NCBI GenBank assembly: GCA_050118555.1
Contig: JASFKQ010000001.1
Location: 11,789 to 75,788 of the forward strand
DNA length: 64,000 nucleotides
From: CALKKN01 sp050118555
Lineage (GTDB): Bacteria; Pseudomonadota; Gammaproteobacteria; Xanthomonadales; SZUA-36
Reading direction: 5' to 3'
Numbering within the stretch: the first letter of the stretch is position 1; each line of letters opens with the position of its first letter. Under the pieces are notes generated by a model. That model saw nothing but the letters and a program-made list of their open reading frames with translations, had not been told where the DNA came from and made no database searches. Position numbers and translations under genes: made by a program. This document shows positions 8,719-17,001 of this stretch, piece after piece.

Positions 8719-10140
8719 TCAATGAGCCTGCTTTTCCTTGGCTTGCTTGAGGATCTCCCGGACTTCCGGCGCTTCGATCCGGCTCCCCGCGTCAAGCGCA
8801 GTGCGCATGACCTGGCCCGGCCCTTCCGGGCGGCCGCTTTCCGCGTTGGCGAGGTAGTAGAGCACCCCGTCCGCCAGGGTTGAAGGCCCGGGTCCGTCGA
8901 ACGGCGGCAGCGCGATGGCCATGGGGCTCACGCTCTTGGCGACGTAGCCTCCGTCATCGAGTTCCAGACGCATCAGGCGCTGGGGCGAGAACTCTCCCTG
9001 CACGAGGTACAGATTACCGTCCTGGTACTCGATCCCGGTGATGCCGCCCAGGTTCAGGTTTTCGGGCCCGCTCAGCATCGCGGACTGTTCCTCGATGGGA
9101 TCGACGACGAACACGCCTTTCACGCGGTCCGCAACGTACAGGCGACTATCGTCCGGAGTCACGGCAATGTCACTCAGGGACACCAGCGCCGGGTTGGTAA
9201 CGAACGGTTCGAGCGAGTCGCCGCTGCCGGTCTTGACATAGACGATGGGGGCCTTTTCGTCGATCACGAATACGGTGCCGTTCCCGGTGACAGCCACGCT
9301 GCCCAGGTCATGGTCGGCGCCGTCGTCGGGCAGGTTGAACCGGGCGACCTGCCGCATCGTGTCGAGGTCGAATTCGTACAGGGCATTCCGGTTCCGGTAC
9401 GCGGGACTGTAGTCAGTGAATTCCGGAGTGGCGGAGCTGGAGATCCACAGGCGGTTGCGCGGCGCATCGACCGCCAGGCCCTTGATCGACCACAGCCCGT
9501 TGTTCTCGTCCGCCTGCAGCAGCACCGTCGTTTCCCCGTCCTGTCCCACCGCGATCAGCTTTCCCGCCGCCTCGGTGCCGGCCAGCAGCCGCCCGTGGTT
9601 CGAGTCCCAGGCTATGGCGCTGTAGTCGGACGGTTTCCCTTCGAGGGTGAATTCGACCTCGCCGTCACCGGCAGGTTCGCCGGCCTCGACCATCAGCTTG
9701 TTGATGTAATCGTAAGCCTCGGTACCACGGATGTTCGCGGTGTCCTCGAACTGGTTGAAGTCATAGGACAGACCCTGCTGCTGCATCTGCAGCATGTAAT
9801 GGTACGCCGTGCTCAACTTGTCGAGCCTGGCGCAGGCTCGCACCAGGTTGATCATGTACTCGGCCACGAACGGGCGCTGGTTGTGCAGTTTCTTGTTGGC
9901 GATGTAATACCGGAGGAAATTCCCTTCCTCGTACGCCTGGTTCGACTGCGCCTCCAGTTCAGCAGCATCTTCCGGCTTCCTTGGCGGCGGCACTTGGCGT
10001 CCCTGCTGATCCGTAGCGGGGGACGCAACGGACGCCGCCTCCGGCTTGTTGGCGGGCCCGTTGGGTTCAGCCTGCGCTGAAATGGCGATCATCGTAAAGG
10101 TCAGCGCCAGCACAGCACCGGTCCGTGAAAGTGAAAACAT
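8719..10140 (-). CDS. Exported protein with N-terminal helical region and beta-propeller domain
   Basis: A 473-residue protein starting at ATG 10140 with a clear signal peptide (hydrophobic core ALTFTMIAI, cleavage near AQAEPN), so it is periplasmic or outer-membrane facing. Residues about 50-140 are helical and TPR-like (EAQSNQAYEEGNFLRYY, ARLDKLSTAYHYMLQ). The rest shows repeated beta-strand units typical of an SMP-30/NHL-type propeller (GLAVDAPRNRLWISS, DIAVTPDDSRLYVAD, GITGIEYQDGNLYLV). No catalytic signature is evident. Function unknown; binding of a small ligand or cell-wall partner is possible. The gene is divergent from the Nudix gene at 10293. Confidence 0.8.
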   Translation of the reverse strand: MFSLSRTGAVLALTFTMIAISAQAEPNGPANKPEAASVASPATDQQGRQVPPPRKPEDAAELEAQSNQAYEEGNFLRYYIANKKLHNQRPFVAEYMINLVRACARLDKLSTAYHYMLQMQQQGLSYDFNQFEDTANIRGTEAYDYINKLMVEAGEPAGDGEVEFTLEGKPSDYSAIAWDSNHGRLLAGTEAAGKLIAVGQDGETTVLLQADENNGLWSIKGLAVDAPRNRLWISSSATPEFTDYSPAYRNRNALYEFDLDTMRQVARFNLPDDGADHDLGSVAVTGNGTVFVIDEKAPIVYVKTGSGDSLEPFVTNPALVSLSDIAVTPDDSRLYVADRVKGVFVVDPIEEQSAMLSGPENLNLGGITGIEYQDGNLYLVQGEFSPQRLMRLELDDGGYVAKSVSPMAIALPPFDGPGPSTLADGVLYYLANAESGRPEGPGQVMRTALDAGSRIEAPEVREILKQAKEKQAH

Positions 10141-10292
10141 AGTGAGTATCCCTGAATCCTGCGAAATATCGGTCGCGATCCGGTTTGAACGGCAAACGTC
10201 CGTTTGGTTCCGGAGAGACATGTTATGGTCATCGCTCGTCCGGTCCGGATACAATCGATCCATGTTAACAGACTCAGAGACTTGACGGTCCC

Positions 10293-10835
10293 GTGAGCTC
10301 AGACCTTACCCATTACCGGGGACGCTACCTCAGCCTGCTCGAGCGGGATGGGTGGGAATACGCGCACCGCAGCAATGCCAGCGCAGTAGTGGTTCTGGTT
10401 GCGGTGACGAAAGAACGTGAGCTGCTGCTTGTCGAGCAATTCCGCAAGCCGGTAGGCACCCGGGTGCTCGAACTGCCCGCGGGCCTGGTGGGGGACCTAA
10501 ACGATCCCGATGAACCGCTGCTCGAAGCAGCACGGCGCGAACTGGAAGAGGAGACAGGTTACCGGCCAGGCGGCATGAAGCTGTTGATGGAATGCCCCAG
10601 CAGCGCGGGAATGAGCGACGAGAACCTGGCTTTCATTCTGGCCCACGACTGCGAACGCGTGGGGCCGGGAGGCGGCGACGACAGCGAGGAAATCGAAGTC
10701 GTGATCGTGTCCCTCGAAGATGCCGACGGGTTGCTGGACCGGCACCTGGCGGCGGGCAAGTCGCTGGACCCCAAGATCTATAGCGGGCTCTACTGGCTGG
10801 GGAAGCTCGGATACACGGCCAACAGCGAGGAGTGA
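10293..10835 (+). CDS. Nudix hydrolase, ADP-ribose-pyrophosphatase-like
   Basis: A 180-residue cytosolic hydrolase of nucleoside diphosphates linked to another moiety, probably ADP-ribose or a sugar nucleotide. The Nudix box ends EPLLEAARRELEEETGY. The opening Gly is one residue further away than in the canonical GX5E spacing, so the box loop is slightly long (GDLNDPDE). The LVEQFRKPVG segment before it is typical of the ADP-ribose subfamily. The start is GTG 10293. The stop overlaps the Shine-Dalgarno region of the next gene, so the two are probably translated from one mRNA. Confidence 0.9.
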   Translation: MSSDLTHYRGRYLSLLERDGWEYAHRSNASAVVVLVAVTKERELLLVEQFRKPVGTRVLELPAGLVGDLNDPDEPLLEAARRELEEETGYRPGGMKLLMECPSSAGMSDENLAFILAHDCERVGPGGGDDSEEIEVVIVSLEDADGLLDRHLAAGKSLDPKIYSGLYWLGKLGYTANSEE

Positions 10836-10840
10836 TCAAT

Positions 10841-11872
10841 ATGAGAGGAATTGCAAGGGGGCTGTTGCTGGCCCTCGCGTTCACGGGAATCACCGGAATG
10901 ACCCAGGCAGCGGAAGACCAGGAAGCGCAAGACAAGGCGCCCGTCGCGATCGCGATCCATGCCGGCTCGGGCACGATTACACGCGAAGAGCTCACGGAAT
11001 CCAGGGAACGGGAGATTCGCCAAACGCTGGAGGCCGCCGTTCGCGCCGGACACGAAGTGCTGGCGGCGGGCGGCACGAGCCTGGACGCAATCACCCAGGC
11101 CATAACCCTGCTGGAGGACTCGCCATACTTCAACGCGGGGCGCGGGGCCGTCTTCAACGCCGAGGGCAAGAACGAGCTGGACGCCTCCATCATGAGTGGG
11201 GCCGATCTTTCGGCCGGCGCGGTTGCGGCGGTGCACAACGTGCGGCACCCGGTCCTGCTGGCGCGAAAGGTCATGACCGATTCCGTTCACGTGATGCTGA
11301 TGGGTGCCGGGGCAGAGCAGTTCGGACGCGAACACGGCATCGAGTTCAAGGACGACGACTGGTTTTTCACCGAGTACCGCTGGCAGCAACTGCAGAAGGC
11401 CCGGGCGGCTTCCGGTGCGCAGGGCGCCTACCTTTCGGAAACGCCGGACGAACTGTTTTCCACCGTGGGCGCCGTCGCGCTGGACGCGTCCGGAAACCTC
11501 GCAGCCGCCACCTCAACGGGCGGCATGACCAACAAGCGCTGGGGCCGCGTGGGCGACTCGCCGATCATTGGCGCCGGGACCTACGCCGACAATCGTTCCT
11601 GCGCCGTTAGCGCCACGGGACACGGAGAGTATTTCATCCGCGCCACGGTGGCCCGGGATATCTGTGCCCGCGTGCAGTACACCGGCGCCAGCCTGCAGGA
11701 AGCGGCCGACCAGGTCATCAAGGACGAACTGGTCCGCATGGGCGGCGATGGAGGAATCATTGCCCTGGATCCCCAAGGTCACGTCAGCCTGACGTTCAAC
11801 ACGACGGGCATGTACCGGGCCAGCATCGGTACCGATGGCAAGCTTTACGTGGCGATTTTCGGCGATGAGTAA
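10841..11872 (+). CDS. Isoaspartyl peptidase/L-asparaginase (Ntn hydrolase), exported
   Basis: Plant-type asparaginases cleave isoaspartyl dipeptides and asparagine after self-cleavage in front of a catalytic Thr. Here that Thr is T208 in FSTVGAVALD, followed by STGGMTNKRWGRVGDSP. The family opening AIAIHAGSGTI is at residues 37-47. I chose ATG 10841 (GAGGAG 8 nt upstream) over GTG 10832. The first 23 residues form a signal peptide (RGLLLALAFTGITGMTQA), so this copy should act in the periplasm, unlike the cytosolic E. coli enzyme. The residue before the catalytic Thr is Ser instead of the usual Gly. Confidence 0.92.
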   Translation: MRGIARGLLLALAFTGITGMTQAAEDQEAQDKAPVAIAIHAGSGTITREELTESREREIRQTLEAAVRAGHEVLAAGGTSLDAITQAITLLEDSPYFNAGRGAVFNAEGKNELDASIMSGADLSAGAVAAVHNVRHPVLLARKVMTDSVHVMLMGAGAEQFGREHGIEFKDDDWFFTEYRWQQLQKARAASGAQGAYLSETPDELFSTVGAVALDASGNLAAATSTGGMTNKRWGRVGDSPIIGAGTYADNRSCAVSATGHGEYFIRATVARDICARVQYTGASLQEAADQVIKDELVRMGGDGGIIALDPQGHVSLTFNTTGMYRASIGTDGKLYVAIFGDE

Positions 11873-12068
11873 ACCGTTCCGGCTGCCCTGGTGGCTGGTC
11901 GCGCTGGACGGGCTGGGCATCGCTATCCTGGTGCTCGGCCTGTTGGGAATGCTGGAGGTCGACATCGGGCTGCCGGTCCTCGACCGAATCTGGCAGTTCC
12001 TGGTGGTGCTCGGCCTGGCGCTGATGGCCCCGCTGATCGTCAGCGTCGTGCAGGCAACTCGAAAATAG
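11865..12068 (+). CDS. Small two-helix membrane protein
   Basis: A 67-residue protein beginning MSKPFRLPWW. Two hydrophobic segments (about residues 11-30 and 43-62) are joined by a short polar turn, and it ends with a basic tail (QATRK). The ATG overlaps the stop region of the preceding peptidase gene by 8 bp, which indicates translational coupling. The arrangement resembles small DUF1418 (YbjC-like) proteins, but that is a weak impression. Function unknown. Confidence 0.65.
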   Translation: MSKPFRLPWWLVALDGLGIAILVLGLLGMLEVDIGLPVLDRIWQFLVVLGLALMAPLIVSVVQATRK

Positions 12069-12114
12069 CCGGCAGGTTCGGCGGTGGGGTCAGTGGATTG
12101 GCAAGCCAGGCACA

Positions 12115-12144
12115 TTCAAGCCCGCTGAAATTGCCTATTATAAT
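12115..12144 (+). promoter_or_regulatory. Sigma70-type promoter for the VOC gene at 12217
   Basis: A consensus -10 TATAAT at 12139-12144 is preceded at 18 bp by TTCAAG (12115-12120). The element lies in an AT-rich patch of the 148-bp gap before the VOC gene, giving a predicted start near 12151. Confidence 0.55.
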
Positions 12145-12216
12145 TGGCAGAATCACACAGTTTCAGTCTGGTCACGTACCCGAGAGTCTTTTTCGCTACA
12201 TCCTCAGGAGACGCCC

Positions 12217-12603
12217 ATGGCTACCACCGTCGAAATCTGCATAGACGTCCCGGACTTGGGGAAAGCGCGGGCATTCTATGTGGCGGCGTTCGGTCTGTCA
12301 GATGAGGCGTCCCCGGTGCCTGATGTCGTTGTCCTCGCCACCGACAACCTGCGTATCTGCCTCCTGGAAAAAGAGGAGGGATCCCGACCGTCTCCTTCCA
12401 GCGGGGACATCCGTCGGTATCGACGTCACTGGACGCCCGTCCATCTCGATTTTCGGACTTCGGACATCCACGCCTCGCTCGAGCGGGTACTTGCCGCCGG
12501 CGCAGTTGCCGAGTCCGACGTACTGGAGAACAAGCATGGTTCATGGGTTACGTGTGCGGATCCTTTCGGAAACGGCTTTTGTCTGATCCAGCCAAATGGG
12601 TAA
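12217..12603 (+). CDS. VOC superfamily (glyoxalase/bleomycin-resistance-like) protein
   Basis: A 128-residue protein with a single pair of beta-alpha-beta-beta-beta modules, opening TTVEICIDVPDLGKARAFYV and closing WVTCADPFGNGFCLIQ. The fold supports metal-dependent lyases, dioxygenases and resistance proteins. The E/H metal ligands are only partly conserved: a His is present in PVHLDFR, but no glutamate is obvious at the C-terminal site, where GNGFCL replaces GN-x-E. A non-metal binding role is therefore possible. The start has AGGAG upstream. It has its own apparent promoter (TATAAT at 12139). Confidence 0.85.
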   Translation: MATTVEICIDVPDLGKARAFYVAAFGLSDEASPVPDVVVLATDNLRICLLEKEEGSRPSPSSGDIRRYRRHWTPVHLDFRTSDIHASLERVLAAGAVAESDVLENKHGSWVTCADPFGNGFCLIQPNG

Positions 12604-12700
12604 TCCAGCCGGTGCCTCGCAGGACGTTGCAGGCCCCTAACCAAAGCGGACGGATTTTGACGAAAGGGCGCCTTCACGCCTCTCCGAAGAGGTGGAAGTC

Positions 12701-13117
12701 ATGGAGCAGGACGTGATCTATCTCATCGGCGCCGATCTCATCCTGGTCGCGCATGCGCTGTTTGTGGCATTCGTCGTCCTGGGCCTCGTCTTCATCCTGG
12801 CGGGCAAGACCCGATCCTGGTCCTGGGTGCGCAATCCATGGTTTCGCTCCGCGCATCTCGCCTGTATCGCCGTGGTCGTGATTCAATCGTGGCTGGGCAC
12901 GGTGTGCCCTCTGACGACCTGGGAGATGGCACTGCGTGAGAAGTCGGGCGATGCGGTCTACCCCGGTACGTTCATCGGGCACTGGCTGCAGGCGATCCTG
13001 TATTACCGGGCGCCGCAGTGGGTATTCGTTCTCTGCTATACGGTGTTCGGGGCCCTCGTCGTGGCGAGTTGGTACTGGGTCCGTCCGCGCCCGTTCGTCG
13101 AAGAAAAGACCTCCTAG
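12701..13117 (+). CDS. DUF2784 family membrane protein
   Basis: A 138-residue inner-membrane protein with about four hydrophobic helices. It shows the family layout DLILVAHALFVAFVVLG, a loop with WSWVRNPWFR, and a Cys in GTVCPLTTWE. The family has no assigned function. ATG 12701 is preferred; GTG 12692 is in frame. Its TAG stop at 13115-13117 overlaps the stop of the convergent metF gene (13114-13116) within the self-complementary tetramer CTAG. Confidence 0.85.
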   Translation: MEQDVIYLIGADLILVAHALFVAFVVLGLVFILAGKTRSWSWVRNPWFRSAHLACIAVVVIQSWLGTVCPLTTWEMALREKSGDAVYPGTFIGHWLQAILYYRAPQWVFVLCYTVFGALVVASWYWVRPRPFVEEKTS

Positions 13118-13965
13118 CTGTGAATTCCGTGAAGGCGGTTCAAACGCTGCCAGAGCTGGAAACTGGCATTGGCCCGGTTCAGTGTGTAGATGTGCAAGCC
13201 GGGAGCGCCACCTTCAAGGAGGCGCTCACACAGCGCGGAGACGACGTCCAGTCCGAAGGCGCGGATTGACGCCCCGTCGTCGCCGAAGCCTTCCAAACGG
13301 CGCCGGATCCACTGGGGTATCTCGGCCCCGCACATGTCGGAGAAGCGTGAAAGCTGGCGGTAATTGGTGATCGGCATGATGCCGGGCGTGATCGGGATTT
13401 CGATGCCGAGCGCCCGGGCTTCGTCGACGAAGCGGAAGTAAGCGTCGGCGTTGTAGAAGTACTGCGTCACTGCCCCGTCCGCGCCGGCCTCCACTTTCTG
13501 CCGGAAGTGGAATAACTCGGACTCCGGTGAAGCGGACTCGGGATGGAATTCCGGGTAGCAGGCGACTTCGATACGGAACGCGGCGCCGAATTCACCGCGA
13601 ATCCAGGCGACCAGTTCATTCGCGAACTGGAACGGCCCGGGCCCGGAGAGGCCCTCGGGGCGGTCGCCCCGCAACACGACCAGGCGATCGACGCCGATCC
13701 CCCTGTAAGCGTCGAGGATGCCGCGCAGCATGGGCTCGCTTTGCGCCATGCAGGAGATGTGCGGCGCCACCGGCACGTGCGTCGAGGCCGCCAGTTCCTC
13801 GACCGTCTCGCGCGTGGCCTCCAGGGTGGAGCCGCCGGCGCCGAAAGTCACGGACAAATACTCCGGCCTGAGCGGCGCGAGTTTCTGCCACGTGGATTCG
13901 AGCACGAGTTTCTGCTCGGCCGTGCGCGGTGGAAAGAACTCGAAAGATATGGATGGTCTGGCCAA
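13114..13965 (-). CDS. metF: Methylenetetrahydrofolate reductase
   Basis: Reduces 5,10-methylene-THF to 5-methyl-THF with NAD(P)H, supplying methyl groups to methionine synthase. It is a FAD-dependent TIM barrel of about 283 residues, normal length. The N terminus is SISFEFFPPR, with later motifs TFGAGGST and VTQYFYNADAYFRF. I place the start at TTG 13965, the only start codon close to the conserved SISFEFF with GGGAAG just upstream. The frame continues upstream without family resemblance. It is third in the metK-ahcY-metF row, 77 bp after ahcY, and so may also benefit from the SAH riboswitch. Confidence 0.93.
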   Translation of the reverse strand: MARPSISFEFFPPRTAEQKLVLESTWQKLAPLRPEYLSVTFGAGGSTLEATRETVEELAASTHVPVAPHISCMAQSEPMLRGILDAYRGIGVDRLVVLRGDRPEGLSGPGPFQFANELVAWIRGEFGAAFRIEVACYPEFHPESASPESELFHFRQKVEAGADGAVTQYFYNADAYFRFVDEARALGIEIPITPGIMPITNYRQLSRFSDMCGAEIPQWIRRRLEGFGDDGASIRAFGLDVVSALCERLLEGGAPGLHIYTLNRANASFQLWQRLNRLHGIHS

Positions 13966-14042
13966 GGGGCTTCCCGCCGGGCCGCGCTCGACGGGCACGG
14001 GAGGCGGCGATTCGCCGTCTCCCGCACCTGCCGCCGCGGCGC

Positions 14043-15473
14043 TCAGTACCGGTAGTGGTCCGGTTTGTACGGACCCTGCCTTTCGACGCCAATGTAGCCT
14101 GCCTGCTCCTCTGTCAACTCGGTCAGATGGGCCCCGATTCGGTCGAGATGCAAACGGGCGACCTTTTCGTCGAGGTGCTTGGGAAGCACATACACCTGGT
14201 TCTCGTAGCGGTCGCCGTGGTTCCACAGTTCGATCTGGGCCAGCACCTGGTTGGTAAAGGAATTCGACATCACGAAGCTGGGATGGCCGGTGGCGCAACC
14301 CAGGTTCACGAGGCGACCCTCCGCCAGCAGGATGATCCGCTTGTCGTCGGGAAAGATCACGTGGTCGACCTGCGGCTTGATGCTTTCCCACTGGTACTTC
14401 TTGAGACTGGCCACGTCGATCTCGTTATCGAAGTGACCGATGTTGCAGACGATGGCCTGGTGCTTCATCGCCGCCATGTGATCATGCGTGATCACGTGGT
14501 AGTTGCCGGTTGCCGTGACGAAAATGTCCGCCTTGTCCACCGCCTGCTCCATGGTGACCACCCGAAAGCCCTCCATCGCCGCCTGCAGGGCGCAGATCGG
14601 GTCGATTTCGGTGATCCAGACCGTGGCGCCCAGGCCCTTCAGAGACTGCGCGCAGCCTTTACCCACGTCGCCGTAACCGGCCACCACCGCGATCTTGCCG
14701 GCAATCATTACGTCGGTCGCGCGCTTGATGCCGTCCACCAGAGATTCGCGACAACCGTAGAGATTGTCGAATTTCGACTTGGTCACCGAGTCGTTCACGT
14801 TGATGGCGGGGAACGGCAGTTCGCCGTCACGCGCCATCCGGTACAGGCGCTTCACACCCGTCGTCGTCTCTTCCGTCACACCACGAATCTTCGACAACGC
14901 CTTGCCATACCAGCCCGGACGCGTGTCCAGCCGCTTGCGAATGGCATTGAACAGCGCGATCTCCTCCTCGCTCTTCGGGTGTTCCAGCAGCGACGGGTCC
15001 TTCTCGGCGCGTGCGCCAAGGTAGAGCAGCAGGGTTGCGTCACCGCCGTCGTCGAGGATCATGTTGGCGAAACTCTCGTCCTGGTCATCGCTGCCCCAGT
15101 CGAAGATCCGGTGCGTGAATTCCCAGTATTCGTCGAGCGTCTCGCCCTTGTAGGCGAACACCGGCGTACCACCCGCCGCGATGGCGGCCGCTGCATGGTC
15201 CTGCGTCGAGTAGATGTTGCAGGAAGCCCATCGCACCTCGGCGCCCAGCGCGGTGAGCGTCTCGATCAACATCGCGGTCTGGATGGTCATGTGCAGGCTG
15301 CCGGCGATACGAGTACCCTTCAGCGGCTGTTCGTCGCGGTAGGTCTCCCGCAAGGCCATCAGCCCGGGCATCTCGGTCTCGGCGATCGCAATCTCCCTGC
15401 GCCCGAATTCGGCGAGGGAAATGTCCTTGACGTAGTAATCGTGCTTTTCCAATTGTTCAATCACAGCATTCAC
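14043..15473 (-). CDS. ahcY: Adenosylhomocysteinase
   Basis: Hydrolyses S-adenosylhomocysteine to adenosine and homocysteine, removing the inhibitor of methyltransferases. It has 476 residues, the longer bacterial/plant type. Visible are the substrate region CNIYSTQDHAAAAIA, the NAD-binding loop VAGYGDVGKG, and the C-terminal KPDHYRY tail that reaches into the neighbouring subunit. A strong Shine-Dalgarno (GGAGG, 15481-15485) precedes the ATG. An SAH riboswitch sits directly upstream, so translation should rise with SAH. It lies between metK and metF. Confidence 0.98.
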   Translation of the reverse strand: MNAVIEQLEKHDYYVKDISLAEFGRREIAIAETEMPGLMALRETYRDEQPLKGTRIAGSLHMTIQTAMLIETLTALGAEVRWASCNIYSTQDHAAAAIAAGGTPVFAYKGETLDEYWEFTHRIFDWGSDDQDESFANMILDDGGDATLLLYLGARAEKDPSLLEHPKSEEEIALFNAIRKRLDTRPGWYGKALSKIRGVTEETTTGVKRLYRMARDGELPFPAINVNDSVTKSKFDNLYGCRESLVDGIKRATDVMIAGKIAVVAGYGDVGKGCAQSLKGLGATVWITEIDPICALQAAMEGFRVVTMEQAVDKADIFVTATGNYHVITHDHMAAMKHQAIVCNIGHFDNEIDVASLKKYQWESIKPQVDHVIFPDDKRIILLAEGRLVNLGCATGHPSFVMSNSFTNQVLAQIELWNHGDRYENQVYVLPKHLDEKVARLHLDRIGAHLTELTEEQAGYIGVERQGPYKPDHYRY

Positions 15474-15497
15474 TGCCTATCCTCCGAGTATCAAGGC

Positions 15498-15576
15498 GAG
15501 CGCAGTTGTCTGTCTTACGCGATTGCCGAGCCTGGCCCCGCGTGCGGGCGGGGTCGCAGCGCTCCTCGGAATCGCG
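15498..15576 (-). promoter_or_regulatory. SAH riboswitch controlling ahcY
   Basis: On the minus strand between metK and ahcY the leader carries the class's conserved core: CCGAGGAGCGCTGCGACC, a GC-rich hairpin, GCCAGGCTCGG, and a closing GCGCTC that can pair with GAGCGC. P1 is long. The 5' strand (15565-15576) pairs with the 3' strand (15518-15530) over 12 bp with one bulged C. The ahcY Shine-Dalgarno region reads CTCGGAGG, so the P1 5' strand UCCGAG could pair with it instead. Ligand-stabilised P1 would free the ribosome site, an ON switch. Core match seen; mechanism inferred. Confidence 0.92.
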
Positions 15577-15603
15577 GTTGATGATCCCGGTGCGATATCC
15601 GGG

Positions 15604-16767
15604 TCAGAGTCCGGCGGCCGAGCGGATGTGCTCCACTCGGTCCAGGGCCTCCCAGCTCACGTCCAGGTCTTCGCGGCCCATGTGTCCGTATGCGGCCAAC
15701 GGCCGGTAGATCGGCCGGATCAGGTCCAGCATGCGAATGATCGCGTACGGCCTCAGGTCGAATTCCTGCCGGACGATCTGCTCGATTTTCTTGATCGGGA
15801 TGCGCTCGGTTCCAAACGTGTCGACGCTGACGGACGTCGGCTCCGCGACGCCGATCGCGTAGGAGACCTGGATCTCGATGCGATCGGCGAGCCCCGCCGC
15901 GACGAGGTTCTTCGCCACGTAGCGGCACGCGTAGGCGGCCGAACGGTCCACCTTGGAGGGGTCCTTACCGGAGAACGCGCCACCACCATGGCGCGCCATG
16001 CCGCCGTAAGTGTCGACGATGATCTTGCGGCCCGTGAGCCCGGCGTCGCCAACCGGACCGCCGATTTCGAAACGGCCGGTCGGGTTGATGTGGTACTTGG
16101 TGCTGCCGTTGAGCCATTCCCCCGGCAACACCGGCTTGATGATCTCTTCCATCACCAGTTCACGCAGGTCTTCCTGGCTTGACTCCTTGCTGTGCTGCGT
16201 GGACAGCACGACCGCGTCGATACCCACCGGGCGCCCGTCCTCGTAACGGAACGTGACCTGGCTCTTGCCGTCCGGACGCAGGTGGCGCATGCCGTCATCC
16301 GTAGTGCGGCGCACCAGGCTCTGGCGCTTGATCAGTTCGTGAGCATAGTGAATCGGCGCCGGCATGAGAACGTCCGTCTCATTGGTGGCGTAACCGAACA
16401 TCAGGCCCTGGTCACCGGCGCCCTGGTCCTCGGGCCGTTCCCGCGATACACCTTGGTTGATGTCGGGGGACTGCTTGCCGATGATATTCATCACCGCGCA
16501 GGTATGGCCGTCGTAGCCCACCTCGGAAGAATCGTAGCCAATCTCCACGATGACACCGCGGATCAGCTCTTCCAGGTCCACCCAGGCGCTCGTGGTGATC
16601 TCGCCGCCGACGATGGCGACACCGGTCTTGACAAAGGTCTCACAGGCGACGTGCGCTGCCGGATCCTCGCTCAGTATCGCGTCGAGCACCGCATCCGAAA
16701 TCTGGTCCGCGACCTTGTCCGGATGTCCTTCGGAGACCGACTCCGACGTAAACAGATAACTACCCAT
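15604..16767 (-). CDS. metK: S-adenosylmethionine synthetase
   Basis: Makes S-adenosylmethionine from methionine and ATP. It has 387 residues, close to the E. coli enzyme. Motifs are GHPDKVADQISDAVLD near the N terminus (H and D metal/ATP ligands), GAGDQGLMFGYA and GGGAFSGKDPSKVDRSAAY. GGAGG lies 10 nt before the ATG. A good promoter (16835-16862) is present about 70 bp upstream. It heads the metK-ahcY-metF row, and the SAH riboswitch begins about 28 bp after its stop, so ahcY can be adjusted separately. Confidence 0.98.
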   Translation of the reverse strand: MGSYLFTSESVSEGHPDKVADQISDAVLDAILSEDPAAHVACETFVKTGVAIVGGEITTSAWVDLEELIRGVIVEIGYDSSEVGYDGHTCAVMNIIGKQSPDINQGVSRERPEDQGAGDQGLMFGYATNETDVLMPAPIHYAHELIKRQSLVRRTTDDGMRHLRPDGKSQVTFRYEDGRPVGIDAVVLSTQHSKESSQEDLRELVMEEIIKPVLPGEWLNGSTKYHINPTGRFEIGGPVGDAGLTGRKIIVDTYGGMARHGGGAFSGKDPSKVDRSAAYACRYVAKNLVAAGLADRIEIQVSYAIGVAEPTSVSVDTFGTERIPIKKIEQIVRQEFDLRPYAIIRMLDLIRPIYRPLAAYGHMGREDLDVSWEALDRVEHIRSAAGL

Positions 16768-16834
16768 TATTCAGTTCCTCCGGCACCGGGCAAGGCCCGA
16801 CAGGGATCAATACATCTTTCAATCATGATAAAGA

Positions 16835-16862
16835 GATATATGGTATCGGAATCAATTTGCAA
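16835..16862 (-). promoter_or_regulatory. metK: Sigma70-type promoter for metK
   Basis: On the minus strand TTGCAA (16857-16862) and TATATC (16835-16840) are separated by 16 bp in an AT-rich patch upstream of metK. The predicted start is near 16828, leaving a leader of about 60 nt. No MetJ-type box repeats were seen. Confidence 0.5.
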
Positions 16863-17001
16863 ACGCAAAGCGCACAGCCCCCACCCGGCCGGTGTGCGAC
16901 CGCCTGCATCGAAGCCCGGCGCGGCGCGCCGCCGGCCGCTGGTGCAATGTGTGGGGGATGCCTATAGAATTGCCTGCTATCCCGAACGACTGCCCGAGAC
17001 C

